From an uncultured Methylobacter sp. (GTDB lineage: Bacteria; Pseudomonadota; Gammaproteobacteria; Methylococcales; Methylomonadaceae): DNA of 64,000 nt. This document shows, piece after piece, positions 42,928 to 52,677 of this stretch. A model generated the notes under the pieces. That model ran no database searches. It was not told where the DNA came from and worked only from the letters and a program-made list of their open reading frames with translations. Location of the stretch: NCBI GenBank assembly GCA_903832775.1, contig CAILCX010000176.1, positions 1 through 64,000 of the forward strand, in the 5' to 3' direction. How positions within the stretch are numbered: the first letter of the stretch is position 1; each line of letters starts with the position of its first letter. The translations under genes and the position numbers were made by a program.

Positions 42928-43878
42928 ATGAATATATTACTAAAAATAATCCTCCTGTTTGGACTTTTAACGATGTCTGTCTACGCTGAAAACACAGCGG
43001 CTCCAGTAAAAGCACCTACAGCAAAGCCATCCGATTCTTTGAACAAAGATTCTGCCTGTACCAAGTGTCACGATGAAAACGAAAGCAAACCCATTTTGGC
43101 GATTGCCCAGACCGCACATGGCAACAAAGCCGATTCACGCACGCCTTCCTGTCAGTCTTGTCATGGCGAGAGTGAAAAACATATGAGCAATAAAACCGTT
43201 GCTCCCGATGTTATTTTTGGCCTGAAGAAAGGCGCTTTTTCGCCAAATGAAGCCAAAGATCAGAATACGGCGTGTTTGACTTGTCACGACAAAGACCAAA
43301 AACGTACTCATTGGCAAGGTGGTGCTCACCAGGTCGCTGACGTAGCCTGTACCTCGTGCCACGTAACGCATACCGCCCATGACAAGGTACGTGACAAACA
43401 GACGCAACCCGAAGTTTGTTTTACCTGTCACAAAGATCAACGTGCGCAAGTTAAAAAGTTTTCGCATCATCCGATAGGCGAAGGCAAAGTCGCTTGTGCT
43501 GATTGCCATAATCCGCATGGTTCAGCCGGTCCAAAAATGCTGGTTAAAAATACCGTTACCGAAACCTGCTACACCTGTCATGCGGAAAAACGCGGACCGT
43601 TGTTGTGGGAACATCAGCCAGTAACAGAAGATTGTACCAATTGCCATACGCCACATGGTTCTAATATTACACCGTTGTTGAAGTCACGGGCCCCATTCTT
43701 GTGTCAGGAGTGTCATGATGGTCCGCATGCTAGTAGAAGTCCAGTTGCAGAAAGTGCTGAAGGTATTCAAGGTGGTGCTACTAGCGCTAGTGCGAACACT
43801 ACGGGTAGAGCTTGTATGAATTGCCATAGCATGGTGCATGGTTCGAATGATCCTGCCGGCGCACTTTTGCATCGCTAA
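42928..43878 (+). CDS. DmsE/MtrA-family decaheme c-type cytochrome
   Basis: Signal peptide and exactly ten CxxCH motifs (CTKCH, CQSCH, CLTCH, CTSCH, CFTCH, CADCH, CYTCH, CTNCH, CQECH, CMNCH). Confidence 0.95.
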   Translation: MNILLKIILLFGLLTMSVYAENTAAPVKAPTAKPSDSLNKDSACTKCHDENESKPILAIAQTAHGNKADSRTPSCQSCHGESEKHMSNKTVAPDVIFGLKKGAFSPNEAKDQNTACLTCHDKDQKRTHWQGGAHQVADVACTSCHVTHTAHDKVRDKQTQPEVCFTCHKDQRAQVKKFSHHPIGEGKVACADCHNPHGSAGPKMLVKNTVTETCYTCHAEKRGPLLWEHQPVTEDCTNCHTPHGSNITPLLKSRAPFLCQECHDGPHASRSPVAESAEGIQGGATSASANTTGRACMNCHSMVHGSNDPAGALLHR

Positions 43879-43897
43879 ACTGTATTAGGAGACACTC

Positions 43898-46258
43898 ATG
43901 AAAACTCAAGATAAAGAAATGAAAGTCAGTGTTTTGGCTTTAGCGGTGCGTTGCGCATTGATGGCAGCGGTTACTTTCCCGTTGGTTGCTCAGGCAGATG
44001 ATGATGCGTATGCCTTGACCCATCCGACTAATATGGTTGATTTTGGTGCCTTGTATTCCAGTCAAAGTTCGGCCAAGTTCGGTGAATATAATGGTCTGAA
44101 CGAAGAAGGCTTTTATGGTTTGGGCGGTTTTGATGTGCGCGGCGGCAAAGGCTACGATAGTGCAAATAGTGCCTTACGTTGGAAACTAAACGGAACTAAC
44201 CTTGGCACTACTTCCCGTAATTTGGGGGCCTCAATTAGCGAGCAGGGTAAATGGAAGATAAACCTGGGTTATGACGAATTGCAACATAACATAACCGATA
44301 CTTATCAAACTCCTTTTCAAGAAGATAGAGGTGGAAATAATTTTACCCTTCCTGCTAATTTTGGCAAACCTGCTGGTACAGTCCTTACTAATACAAATAA
44401 TTTAGGTGCATCTAGGTTAAATGCGTTCCATACTGAAAAGGAGTACACCACACGCAGGAACTCCTCTCTTGGAACTTCCTATACATTCGGAGAGCAATTA
44501 AGTGCACAGATTGATTATAATCATCTAGAACAGTCTGGTGCCAAGCTTATAGGCACTGGGGCACAAGGAGGTATAAATCTCGCTGGAACTAGTACAGGTA
44601 AAGCCGAAGCAGTTAATATCCTGTTTAACCCTACCAGTTACAGTACGGATAATATAACTGCAGCTCTGAATTGGAAAGGTGAAAAGGCTCATCTAAGCGG
44701 AGGTTACTATGGATCCATCTTTCATGATGATTATAACAGTTTGAGTTGGCAAAATGGGGTAGCCAGCGCTGCCTCCACTTGTACGGGGTCAGGTTGCTTT
44801 ACAAATAACACTATGAGTACCGCTCCGAGTAATAGTTTGCACCAAGCGAATCTCTCCGGTGGATATGATTTTTCATCTGCCACGAAGTTGGTTGGCGGTT
44901 TTTCTTACGGTTATAACACACAAAACTCCAGTTTCGCACCAACCCTCATACCACAAGCAAGTGGAATTGCATCTAGTATGATGTGGGGGAGCGGATATCC
45001 ATCGTCGCTGAATGGAGTTGTGGAGACTACGCATGGCGACTTAAAACTAACCAATCAAAGTATAAAGGATTTGACTTTAAGCGCCGGATTTAAATTCAAT
45101 GAGCGTGACAATAGCACGGATTCTTCTATCTACCGTTATAAAGCCATCAACGATGCTAATGCAGCAATCCAAACTGCAGTTCCTGTTACAAATTACACTG
45201 GAATTAATACACCGTATAGCAACAGAAAAACACAATATGAAGTAGCCGCTGCTTATCGTCTGACCAATGCACAGAATCTGCGTTTAGCCTATGAGCGTGA
45301 AGATATCAAACGTTGGTGTAATGGTGTGATAGGCGGTGCTCAATGTATTTCAAGTCCAACCAGTGAGGAGGATAAAGTTGGTTTAACCTATCGTTTAAAA
45401 GTGTTTAATGATGTAAATTTTAATGCTGGCTATAGTTATGCCAAGCGTAACGCGCACTTTGATCATAATTTCCTTGCTAATGATGGAAATCGATCAATCA
45501 CAAGCGTTGGAGGGTCTCATTCGGTTCTTAACGGAGCTGATTTGATTGGTTTCGTAGCGTATCCTTATGCTAATCGTAATCAGAATCTGGGTAAAGCTGG
45601 CATCAATTGGCAACTTACCCAAAAGATTGATTTTGGTGTGAATGGAAATTACAAATATGACGATTACGATGCAATGTTAGGTGTCCAGAATGGGCACTCG
45701 GCGGGTGTAAGTGTGGATGCTGCTTATAATTATGAAGAAAACAGTAGCGTTTCTGCCTATTGGAGTTGGCAAAATGGGAAGAGAAATTTGCGCAATGGAA
45801 CTGGGCCAAGTAATACGACTGCCAACGTATCAAATATTGGTATATGGACCAATCAGCTTGAGGATAACAGTAACACCGTCGGCTTACTTACCCGGAATGG
45901 TGGTTTGCTAGGTGGCAAACTGGAAGTTATAGGTGATTTTTCTTATGCTCTTGACTCTTCAGCCTATTCAACTCAAGTTCCCTATCTTTCAACATGCAGC
46001 GCAGCAACTACACTTAGTTGTGGAAATGTGTCACCAATTAAGAACGAGTTGATTAGTCTAAAACTTACCGGTAACTATAAAGTCCATAAAAATGGAAAAG
46101 TGGCTTTGGCTTACATATATCAGAAATTAAATAGCAATGACTATTTTTATAATGGTCAGCAGTATGGTTACACGCCAAGCACTCTTGTGCCGACCAACTT
46201 ACAGCCTCAGGATTATACGGTTAATGTAGTCGCGCTGTCTTACAGTTTGGCGTTCTAG
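43898..46258 (+). CDS. MtrB/PioB-family decaheme-associated outer membrane beta-barrel
   Basis: Signal peptide, 786 aa, alternating beta-strand pattern, WKINLGYDELQHNITDTYQTPF and C-terminal aromatic (SYSLAF); 20 bp after the decaheme gene. Confidence 0.92.
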   Translation: MKTQDKEMKVSVLALAVRCALMAAVTFPLVAQADDDAYALTHPTNMVDFGALYSSQSSAKFGEYNGLNEEGFYGLGGFDVRGGKGYDSANSALRWKLNGTNLGTTSRNLGASISEQGKWKINLGYDELQHNITDTYQTPFQEDRGGNNFTLPANFGKPAGTVLTNTNNLGASRLNAFHTEKEYTTRRNSSLGTSYTFGEQLSAQIDYNHLEQSGAKLIGTGAQGGINLAGTSTGKAEAVNILFNPTSYSTDNITAALNWKGEKAHLSGGYYGSIFHDDYNSLSWQNGVASAASTCTGSGCFTNNTMSTAPSNSLHQANLSGGYDFSSATKLVGGFSYGYNTQNSSFAPTLIPQASGIASSMMWGSGYPSSLNGVVETTHGDLKLTNQSIKDLTLSAGFKFNERDNSTDSSIYRYKAINDANAAIQTAVPVTNYTGINTPYSNRKTQYEVAAAYRLTNAQNLRLAYEREDIKRWCNGVIGGAQCISSPTSEEDKVGLTYRLKVFNDVNFNAGYSYAKRNAHFDHNFLANDGNRSITSVGGSHSVLNGADLIGFVAYPYANRNQNLGKAGINWQLTQKIDFGVNGNYKYDDYDAMLGVQNGHSAGVSVDAAYNYEENSSVSAYWSWQNGKRNLRNGTGPSNTTANVSNIGIWTNQLEDNSNTVGLLTRNGGLLGGKLEVIGDFSYALDSSAYSTQVPYLSTCSAATTLSCGNVSPIKNELISLKLTGNYKVHKNGKVALAYIYQKLNSNDYFYNGQQYGYTPSTLVPTNLQPQDYTVNVVALSYSLAF

Positions 46259-46274
46259 TCAAAAAAACAGCCTT

Positions 46275-46326
46275 ACTTTGTGGGAGCGACGTCTACGTCG
46301 CGACGTAGGCGTCGCTCCCACAAAGT
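46275..46326. repeat. REP/BIME-like near-perfect palindrome
   Basis: actttgtgggagcgacgtctacgtcg|cgacgtaggcgtcgctcccacaaagt; 26-bp arms with one mismatch, no spacer. Confidence 0.9.
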
Positions 46327-46400
46327 TACGCTACTACGAAGTACAAAGCTATACTTGCAGTAACACACTATATATCAACAACTTTCAGGCGAAAAAATAA

Positions 46401-47126
46401 ATGATCGAACCACGGGATGATTTAACCTTAGGCAAACTTTCTTTGACTTACCGGGTGTTGTTTACCGGCTTTTTACTGGTGATCGGTTTGGGCTTGTGTA
46501 TGGCCGGTGCCCAGATCATGTTGACCCATGGCAAGGCTGACGGCAAGGCCGGCTTGTCGATGGACGATATTGTTTACAGCTATTACGGTAACCGTTCCGG
46601 TTCCAAACTTGAGTCCGCGTTAACCGGCAAAATGAAAGACAAAGCACCGGCTGACGTTAATTTTATGTTGATTAAATGGGTGCGTGAGGATGCACCGGCT
46701 GCGGAATGGAGCAAAGTCGGGCCTTTATTGGAAAAGCATTGTGCAAATTGCCATGATTCGGAATCGGGTTTACCGGAAGTAGCCAAACTTGAAGTAGCAA
46801 AAGGTATGGCCGAAATCGATCATGGTGCCAGCATCGCCTCGTTGACAAGGGTTTCTCATATCCATTTATTTGGCATTAGTTTTATCTTTTTGTTTGTCGG
46901 CTGGATTTTCGGCATGGCAGAGTTTGATCAACGCTGGAAAGTGATTTTAATTTCTACCCCTTTTGCCTTTCTGGTATTGGATGTCGCTTCCTGGTGGCTG
47001 ACCAAATTCTGGCCCGAATGCGCCTGGTTTACCATGATCGGCGGTTTAGGTTACAGCCTGGCGGCGATGGTGATGTTTGCCACTTCTTTTGCCCAAATGT
47101 GGTTGCCGCGCTGGACCAAGAAATAA
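46401..47126 (+). CDS. Membrane-anchored monoheme c-type protein with C-terminal TM bundle
   Basis: N-terminal TM, HCANCHDSE heme motif, RVSHIHLFGISFIFLFVGW and further TM segments; paralog of left-edge gene. Confidence 0.8.
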   Translation: MIEPRDDLTLGKLSLTYRVLFTGFLLVIGLGLCMAGAQIMLTHGKADGKAGLSMDDIVYSYYGNRSGSKLESALTGKMKDKAPADVNFMLIKWVREDAPAAEWSKVGPLLEKHCANCHDSESGLPEVAKLEVAKGMAEIDHGASIASLTRVSHIHLFGISFIFLFVGWIFGMAEFDQRWKVILISTPFAFLVLDVASWWLTKFWPECAWFTMIGGLGYSLAAMVMFATSFAQMWLPRWTKK

Positions 47127-47233
47127 TATTAAGCCCATTTTCAGCTTGCGCATGATGGAAGAAGTGTTTGACTGATCATTAAGATTCGATTAGTTTAAAA
47201 ATAGATTATTAACTAAAGCAGGTACTTTCCATT

Positions 47234-47449
47234 ATGAGCATAACCGAACTTCATAAGTTACCTAACATTGAAAAGCTTAAGATCATCGGAGAACTTTGGG
47301 GCGATTTGGTAGTTGATGAAGACAATTTTCCTTGTTTGTCCTGGCATGAAAATGAACTCAAATTGACTGAAGAAAATTTTTTAGCCGGTAACGTCGAAAT
47401 ATTGGATTGGCAGCAAGCCAAGAAAGAGTTGCGTTTAAAATTTGAATGA
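47234..47449 (+). CDS. Putative addiction-module antitoxin
   Basis: MSITELHKLPNIEKLKIIGELWGDL...LDWQQAKKELRLKFE; 4-bp overlap with toxin gene. Confidence 0.85.
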   Translation: MSITELHKLPNIEKLKIIGELWGDLVVDEDNFPCLSWHENELKLTEENFLAGNVEILDWQQAKKELRLKFE

Positions 47450-47745
47450 AAGTCCATGTTCTTCGATCAGCCGTCAATTATCTCGCAAAAGCCCGTAAAT
47501 TTTATGATCGCCAGGAAGCAGGGATTGGTGATTATTTTTTTGACAGTTTTTTTTCTGAAATAGATTCACTGGTTCTTTTTGGTGGGATTCATTCAGTTCA
47601 TTTCGGTTTTCACCGTCTTCTGGCAAAGCGGTTTCCCTACGCAATTTATTACAAGGTTCGAAATGGTGAAGCTATCGTATTTCGTGTGCTTGATTGCAGG
47701 CACGATCCAAATCGACTTCGTGTGATTTTTGAAGCTATTAAATAA
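47446..47745 (+). CDS. RelE/ParE-family toxin
   Basis: FHRLLAKRFPYAIYYKVRNGEAIVFRVLDCRHDPNR. Confidence 0.88.
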   Translation: MKVHVLRSAVNYLAKARKFYDRQEAGIGDYFFDSFFSEIDSLVLFGGIHSVHFGFHRLLAKRFPYAIYYKVRNGEAIVFRVLDCRHDPNRLRVIFEAIK

Positions 47746-47835
47746 AGGCAAGCGAAATTTTATAAAGGGGAAGTCCACTTTAAATCTACTTGCAGTACAT
47801 AAATAATCACCAACCACTTTAGGAACACTATCTCT

Positions 47836-48597
47836 ATGGCTTTACCTCCACTAACCAAACGTGAACAAGTACGCGAATCAGCTTTTAGCACGGTTTGGTC
47901 TGAACAACTAAATGATGCGTTTAAAAACATTGCACCTTATTATGACCGTGGCAATCAGGTCGCCAGCTTGGGTTGCTGGAACTGGTTTTTACGTACCTTT
48001 ATGTCGATGATTGAAGTACAGCCAAATCAGCGCGTACTTGATGTCTGTGCTGGCACCAATGCGATAGGCATAGCTTTGCTTAAACGTGAACCAACATTGG
48101 AAATCAACGCTGTTGATCGTAGTGTCGATATGCAGGAAGTAGGTCGTCAACGGGCTGAGAAATTAGGTTTCAAGATTAATAGCACGATTGCTGATGTTCA
48201 TACTTTACCTTTTCCCGATAACCATTTTGATGTGGTGACCTTGCAATTTGCCTCGCGTCATTTAAAAATCGCCCACATGTTCGGCGAGATTAATCGCGTT
48301 TTAAAACCTGGTGGACATTTTTATCATTGCGATATGTTACGACCCAGCAATAAAGTTGTAGAAAAAGTTTATTACGCTTATTTACGCTTGTGTCTGAGCG
48401 GTACGGGTTTGCTGTTTCGCAGCAGTCCTGAGGCCTACAATTTGATTCAGTATTTTATCAGCGCGCTGGAAATTTTTTATTCAACTGAAGAGTTGTCTAT
48501 TTTGCTGGAAGAACAGGGTTACACAGAAGTTTCGGCAAAAGCCATCTTTTCAGGGATGCTAGGTTGCCATAGTGCGCGTAAGCCTTTGGTGGTTTGA
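47836..48597 (+). CDS. UbiE/COQ5-like class I SAM methyltransferase
   Basis: FKNIAPYYDRGNQVASLGCWNWF, RVLDVCAGTNAIGIAL, NRVLKPGGHFYHCDML. Confidence 0.8.
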   Translation: MALPPLTKREQVRESAFSTVWSEQLNDAFKNIAPYYDRGNQVASLGCWNWFLRTFMSMIEVQPNQRVLDVCAGTNAIGIALLKREPTLEINAVDRSVDMQEVGRQRAEKLGFKINSTIADVHTLPFPDNHFDVVTLQFASRHLKIAHMFGEINRVLKPGGHFYHCDMLRPSNKVVEKVYYAYLRLCLSGTGLLFRSSPEAYNLIQYFISALEIFYSTEELSILLEEQGYTEVSAKAIFSGMLGCHSARKPLVV

Positions 48598-48633
48598 TTT
48601 TCCAAGGCCTACAAACGATTGTGGTTAATATTG

Positions 48634-48669
48634 ATCCCGCCTAAACGCAAATGCGAGTTTAGGCGGGAT
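48634..48669. terminator. Bidirectional terminator between convergent genes
   Basis: atcccgcctaaac gcaaatgcga gtttaggcgggat, 13-bp perfect stem. Confidence 0.85.
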
Positions 48670-48674
48670 TGATT

Positions 48675-49898
48675 TTAAGCCGCGTAATGCGTTTCGATAT
48701 AGCGTTGCACGATTTCCTGGAATTCTTCCGCAATTCTGTCGCCCTTTAAGGTAACGGTTTTTTCGCCATCTTCATAAACCGGCGCTACCGGTGTTTCACC
48801 AGTACCGGGAAGGCTGATACCGATATTGGCGCTTTTGCTTTCGCCCGGTCCATTAACCACACAGCCCATAACCGCAACTTCCATCGTTTCCACGCCGGGA
48901 TATTGGGTGCGCCAGACTGGCATTTGATCGCGCAGATAACCTTGAATATCCATCGCCAGTTTTTGGAAATAATCGCTGGTGGTGCGACCGCAACCGGGGC
49001 AGGAGATAACCATCGGGGTGAACGAGCGAAAGCCCATGGTTTGGAGTATTTCCTGGCCAACGATAACTTCCTGGGTTCTGGAAGCGCCGGGTTCTGGGGT
49101 CAGGGAAATGCGAATGGTGTCGCCGATGCCTTGTTGCATCAATACCGATAAAGCGGCAGAGGAAGACACGATGCCTTTGGAGCCTATGCCGGCTTCGGTC
49201 AGTCCCAAATGCAGCGCATAATCGCAACGGCTGGACAGGTCTTGATAAATATTGATCAGTTCCTGAACATTGCTGATTTTGCAGGATAAGATAATTTGGT
49301 TTTTGCTGAGTCCAATTTCTTCGGCTTTAGCGGCGCTTTCTAGGGCGGACAAGACGATGGCTTTTCGGGTAACGGCAGCTAGGGGTTCGGGTGTTTGTAA
49401 GTTCCTGTTTTCATCGAGCAAACGGGTTAATACCGCTTGATCCAAACTGCCGCCGTTGACGCCGATACGGACTGGTTTGTTATATTGACAGGCAAATTCG
49501 ATCATTTGCTGGAATTGTGGGTCACGGCTTTTACCGCGTCCTACGTTGCCGGGATTAATGCGGTATTTATCCAAGGCCTGGGCGCAGTCTGGATATTTTT
49601 CCAAGAGTTTATGGCCGTTAAAATGAAAATCGCCAACGATCGGTGTGTGGTTGCCTTTTTTGTCCAACTGGTTGCGGATTTCGGCAACAGCTTTGGCAGC
49701 TTCTTCAGAGTTGACGGTTATTCTGACCAGTTCTGAACCCGCATCAGCCAGTTCGATGATCTGGTTAACAGTAGCCAAAACATTAACGGTATCGGTATTA
49801 GTCATCGACTGAACAACGATAGGCGCGCCGCCACCGACTTTAACATCGCCGACTAAAACTTGATGAGTGATTTTTCTAAGGCTGATAGACATGTGCAA
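48675..49898 (-). CDS. ispG: 4-hydroxy-3-methylbut-2-en-1-yl diphosphate synthase
   Basis: [47 protein letters not shown]. Confidence 0.97.
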   Translation of the reverse strand: MHMSISLRKITHQVLVGDVKVGGGAPIVVQSMTNTDTVNVLATVNQIIELADAGSELVRITVNSEEAAKAVAEIRNQLDKKGNHTPIVGDFHFNGHKLLEKYPDCAQALDKYRINPGNVGRGKSRDPQFQQMIEFACQYNKPVRIGVNGGSLDQAVLTRLLDENRNLQTPEPLAAVTRKAIVLSALESAAKAEEIGLSKNQIILSCKISNVQELINIYQDLSSRCDYALHLGLTEAGIGSKGIVSSSAALSVLMQQGIGDTIRISLTPEPGASRTQEVIVGQEILQTMGFRSFTPMVISCPGCGRTTSDYFQKLAMDIQGYLRDQMPVWRTQYPGVETMEVAVMGCVVNGPGESKSANIGISLPGTGETPVAPVYEDGEKTVTLKGDRIAEEFQEIVQRYIETHYAA

Positions 49899-49979
49899 AA
49901 TCTTTTTGAAAAGGTTACAGTTAACGGGAATATTGTTGTTAAATTATACGCTGATACAGCCAATTGAGTAGAGTTTAGT

Positions 49980-50708
49980 GTGAGGATAAATTATTTTTCT
50001 GATGTACATCTGGAGTTCGGTATGCTGGAAGTGCCGAATAATGACGCGGACATCATCGTTGCAGCAGGTGATATCGGCATTAGTACGCAAGGTTTGGAGT
50101 GGTTGAAAACGCTCAATAAACCGGTTATTTATGTGGCAGGCAATCACGAGTTTTATACTCATGACTATCAGGAAACTTTATTGTCGCTACGCAGGCAGTG
50201 CGCTGATAGCAATATTAATTTTCTTGAAAATGACTGTTTTGTTTTTCAGGGTGTGCGTTTTTTAGGTTGCACGCTATGGGCAGATTTGTTTGTAGATGGT
50301 GAAAAAAAGGCCGAGGCTTTAGGCAAGACCTTAAATGACTTCAGGAAGATTCAATTCGAGCAAAAGCCTTTTGATACGCTGGAGTTTAGTCATTTACATC
50401 AAATTTCAAAAAAGTGGCTAAAAGATGAATTAGCCCGGCCCTTTGCCGGTAAAACAGTGGTCGTAACCCATCATGCACCTTCCATGTGGAGTTGGAAAGA
50501 TTCTGCTGAGGCGCTTAAGAAAATTGCCTATTGCAATGATTTAAAGTATTTTTTACATGAAAATGAAATTGAAGTCTGGTTTCATGGTCATGTTCATAGT
50601 CCGGCAGATTATCGTATTGCAGGCGCCAGAATCTTGTGTAATCCCAGAGGTTACATCGGCAAGAAACTGGTTCCCGGTTTTGATCCGAACAGGGTGGTGG
50701 ATATTTAA
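49980..50708 (+). CDS. Calcineurin-like metallophosphoesterase
   Basis: FSDVHLEFG, VAAGDIG, VAGNHEFY, VVTHHAPS, GHVHS; GTG start. Confidence 0.9.
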   Translation: MRINYFSDVHLEFGMLEVPNNDADIIVAAGDIGISTQGLEWLKTLNKPVIYVAGNHEFYTHDYQETLLSLRRQCADSNINFLENDCFVFQGVRFLGCTLWADLFVDGEKKAEALGKTLNDFRKIQFEQKPFDTLEFSHLHQISKKWLKDELARPFAGKTVVVTHHAPSMWSWKDSAEALKKIAYCNDLKYFLHENEIEVWFHGHVHSPADYRIAGARILCNPRGYIGKKLVPGFDPNRVVDI

Positions 50709-50719
50709 TATTAAATGGC

Positions 50720-50757
50720 TGTGTAAATGATAAATCCTTAAAGCTATCATTTACACA
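50720..50757. terminator. Perfect 13-bp inverted repeat between convergent genes
   Basis: tgtgtaaatgata aatccttaaagc tatcatttacaca. Confidence 0.6.
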
Positions 50758-50850
50758 TCAGTTTGAATTGTTAACTGATATTACTATCGCGACGGGGTTT
50801 TTTAATCGGGTTCTTGCAACCCATCGCGAGATCATTTATTAATTCGGCTG

Positions 50851-51453
50851 TCATTTAACTCCCCACTCTTGTCTGAGTTTTTGTCTGTTTAAAGCCAGCC
50901 ACTGGATTGCAATGATCGGTATTGCCGAGTCTATTTCACCGTTTTCAAGCATAAGATAGGCTTCATCAAAGGATACAGTTCGTACCCAGATATCTTCATC
51001 TTCATGGTCAAGGCCATGAATACCCCCGACTGTAGTGCTATCAACCTTGCCGCAAAACAGCGTGATCCATTCGGATGACCCGCCTGGCGTGGTATAAAAT
51101 TCGTTAATAACCATCAGTTGCTGAATTTCACAGCCGGCTTCTTCCAGAGATTCGCGATAGGCAACTGCTTCGGCAACTTCTCCTTCCTCGATGGCGCCGG
51201 CAACAATCTCCACCAGCCAGGCTTTATCCGCTTTTAAAATAGCGCCAGTTCTGAATTGTTCGATCAACACCACTTTGTCGGCATCCGGGTCATATAACAG
51301 TACCGCAACGCAGTTGCCGCGCCGAAATAACTCTCTGGTGATTTCAGAACTCCAGCCGCCGCCATACAAAGTGTGTTTAAGGCGGTATCGTTCAAGACGA
51401 AAAAAACCCTGGTAAATGACCTCCTTATTTAATATTTCAAACTTCTTATCCAT
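50851..51453 (-). CDS. nudF: ADP-ribose pyrophosphatase (NudF-type Nudix)
   Basis: IVAGAIEEGEVAEAVAYRESLEEAGCE Nudix box; start at MDKKFEIL, overlapping end of upstream gene. Confidence 0.88.
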   Translation of the reverse strand: MDKKFEILNKEVIYQGFFRLERYRLKHTLYGGGWSSEITRELFRRGNCVAVLLYDPDADKVVLIEQFRTGAILKADKAWLVEIVAGAIEEGEVAEAVAYRESLEEAGCEIQQLMVINEFYTTPGGSSEWITLFCGKVDSTTVGGIHGLDHEDEDIWVRTVSFDEAYLMLENGEIDSAIPIIAIQWLALNRQKLRQEWGVK

Positions 51454-52579
51454 GGTTGCCTTTGTATTCGACCTTATAAATGACACCCAGCTTGTCATCA
51501 CTGATTAACAGGCTACCATTGGGCATTTCCAGTACGTCAACAGGGCGCCCAAGGACTTCATTGCTTTTGCTTAGCCAGCCGTCAATAAAGGTTTGTTCGG
51601 AAATCGGTTTGCCTTGATTAAATTTAACCAGCGCGATGCGATAACCTTGCGGCTCAGACCGGTTCCAGGAACCATGTTGTGCGACAAATAATTGCTGATG
51701 AAATTCGGCTGGAAAGTGTTTGCCACGATAAAAACGCAATCCCAGCGGAGCGCTATGAGCTTTGAATTTCCAAACCGGTGCGGTAAATTGTCGACATTTT
51801 TTATCTGAGGAATAGTCAGGATCTGGGGTGTCGCCGCCATGACAATAAGGAAAACCAAAATGCTCACCTGAAGTCGTCCATTGATTAAGTTCATCAGCTG
51901 GTAAATCATCACCCAAATAATCGCGGCCATTATCGGTAAAAAACAGGGCACTGGTTTCCGGATTCCAGTCAAAGCCTACGGAACTGCGGATGCCTCTGGC
52001 AAGTTGTTCAAAGCCGCTACCATTGGTATTTAAACGAACCAGTGAGCTGAAGATCGGTTTATCAGGTTCGCAAATATTGCAGGGTGCGCCGACTGACGTG
52101 TAGAGTTTGTTATCGGGACCGATTCGTAGATATTTCCAGCCGTGATGTTGCTCTGAAGGGAATTGATCGTATACGACAACCGCTTTGGGCGGATATGCTA
52201 ACTGCTGCGTGATATGGTCGAAACGAATGATGCGGTTAACTTCGGCAACATAAAGGGTGTCATCTTTATAAGCAACACCGTTAGGCATATAGAGTTGGCT
52301 GGCAAGAACATAGCGTTTATCGGCGAGGCCATCGTTATTACTGTCTTGCACGGCATAAACTACGCCTTCTTTCCCTGAACCGACAAAAACTATTCCGTTA
52401 TTTCCCAAGGCCAAACTGCGGGCATTGGGCAGGTTTTCAGCGAAAATAGATATCGTAAATCCGGGCGGCAGTTTTAGTTGGCTAAGTAGGTCTTTATGAC
52501 TATTGTCTTGGGCAAGGGCAAAACAAGGCAATAAAAACAAAATTACTTTTATAATAAGCATCGGAATCTCCTTCATCAA
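51446..52579 (-). CDS. PQQ-dependent sugar (sorbosone-type) dehydrogenase-like protein
   Basis: Signal peptide; LPPGFTISIFAENLPNARSLALG, GRDYLGDDLPADELN, FVAQHGSWNRSEPQGYRIA. Confidence 0.87.
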   Translation of the reverse strand: MMKEIPMLIIKVILFLLPCFALAQDNSHKDLLSQLKLPPGFTISIFAENLPNARSLALGNNGIVFVGSGKEGVVYAVQDSNNDGLADKRYVLASQLYMPNGVAYKDDTLYVAEVNRIIRFDHITQQLAYPPKAVVVYDQFPSEQHHGWKYLRIGPDNKLYTSVGAPCNICEPDKPIFSSLVRLNTNGSGFEQLARGIRSSVGFDWNPETSALFFTDNGRDYLGDDLPADELNQWTTSGEHFGFPYCHGGDTPDPDYSSDKKCRQFTAPVWKFKAHSAPLGLRFYRGKHFPAEFHQQLFVAQHGSWNRSEPQGYRIALVKFNQGKPISEQTFIDGWLSKSNEVLGRPVDVLEMPNGSLLISDDKLGVIYKVEYKGNHG

Positions 52580-52677
52580 TAAACTTTAAGTTATATTAGC
52601 ACTGGTGGTAGGGTTGGAATTTGTTATTTACTCCCCCATATTGATCAAACCTTAACATAATTCAAAAGGCTAAAGTT

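Noticed and set aside
42928-43878. Regularly spaced CxxCH codons considered as a DNA-level repeat
   Set aside because: Periodicity is explained by the multiheme protein sequence.
48634-48669. Perfect 13-bp inverted repeat considered as a novel element
   Set aside because: Position between convergent genes and GC-rich stem fit an ordinary bidirectional terminator.
48853-49227. 124-aa and 91-aa minus-strand alternative ORFs in ispG
   Set aside because: Out-of-frame within a conserved full-length ispG.
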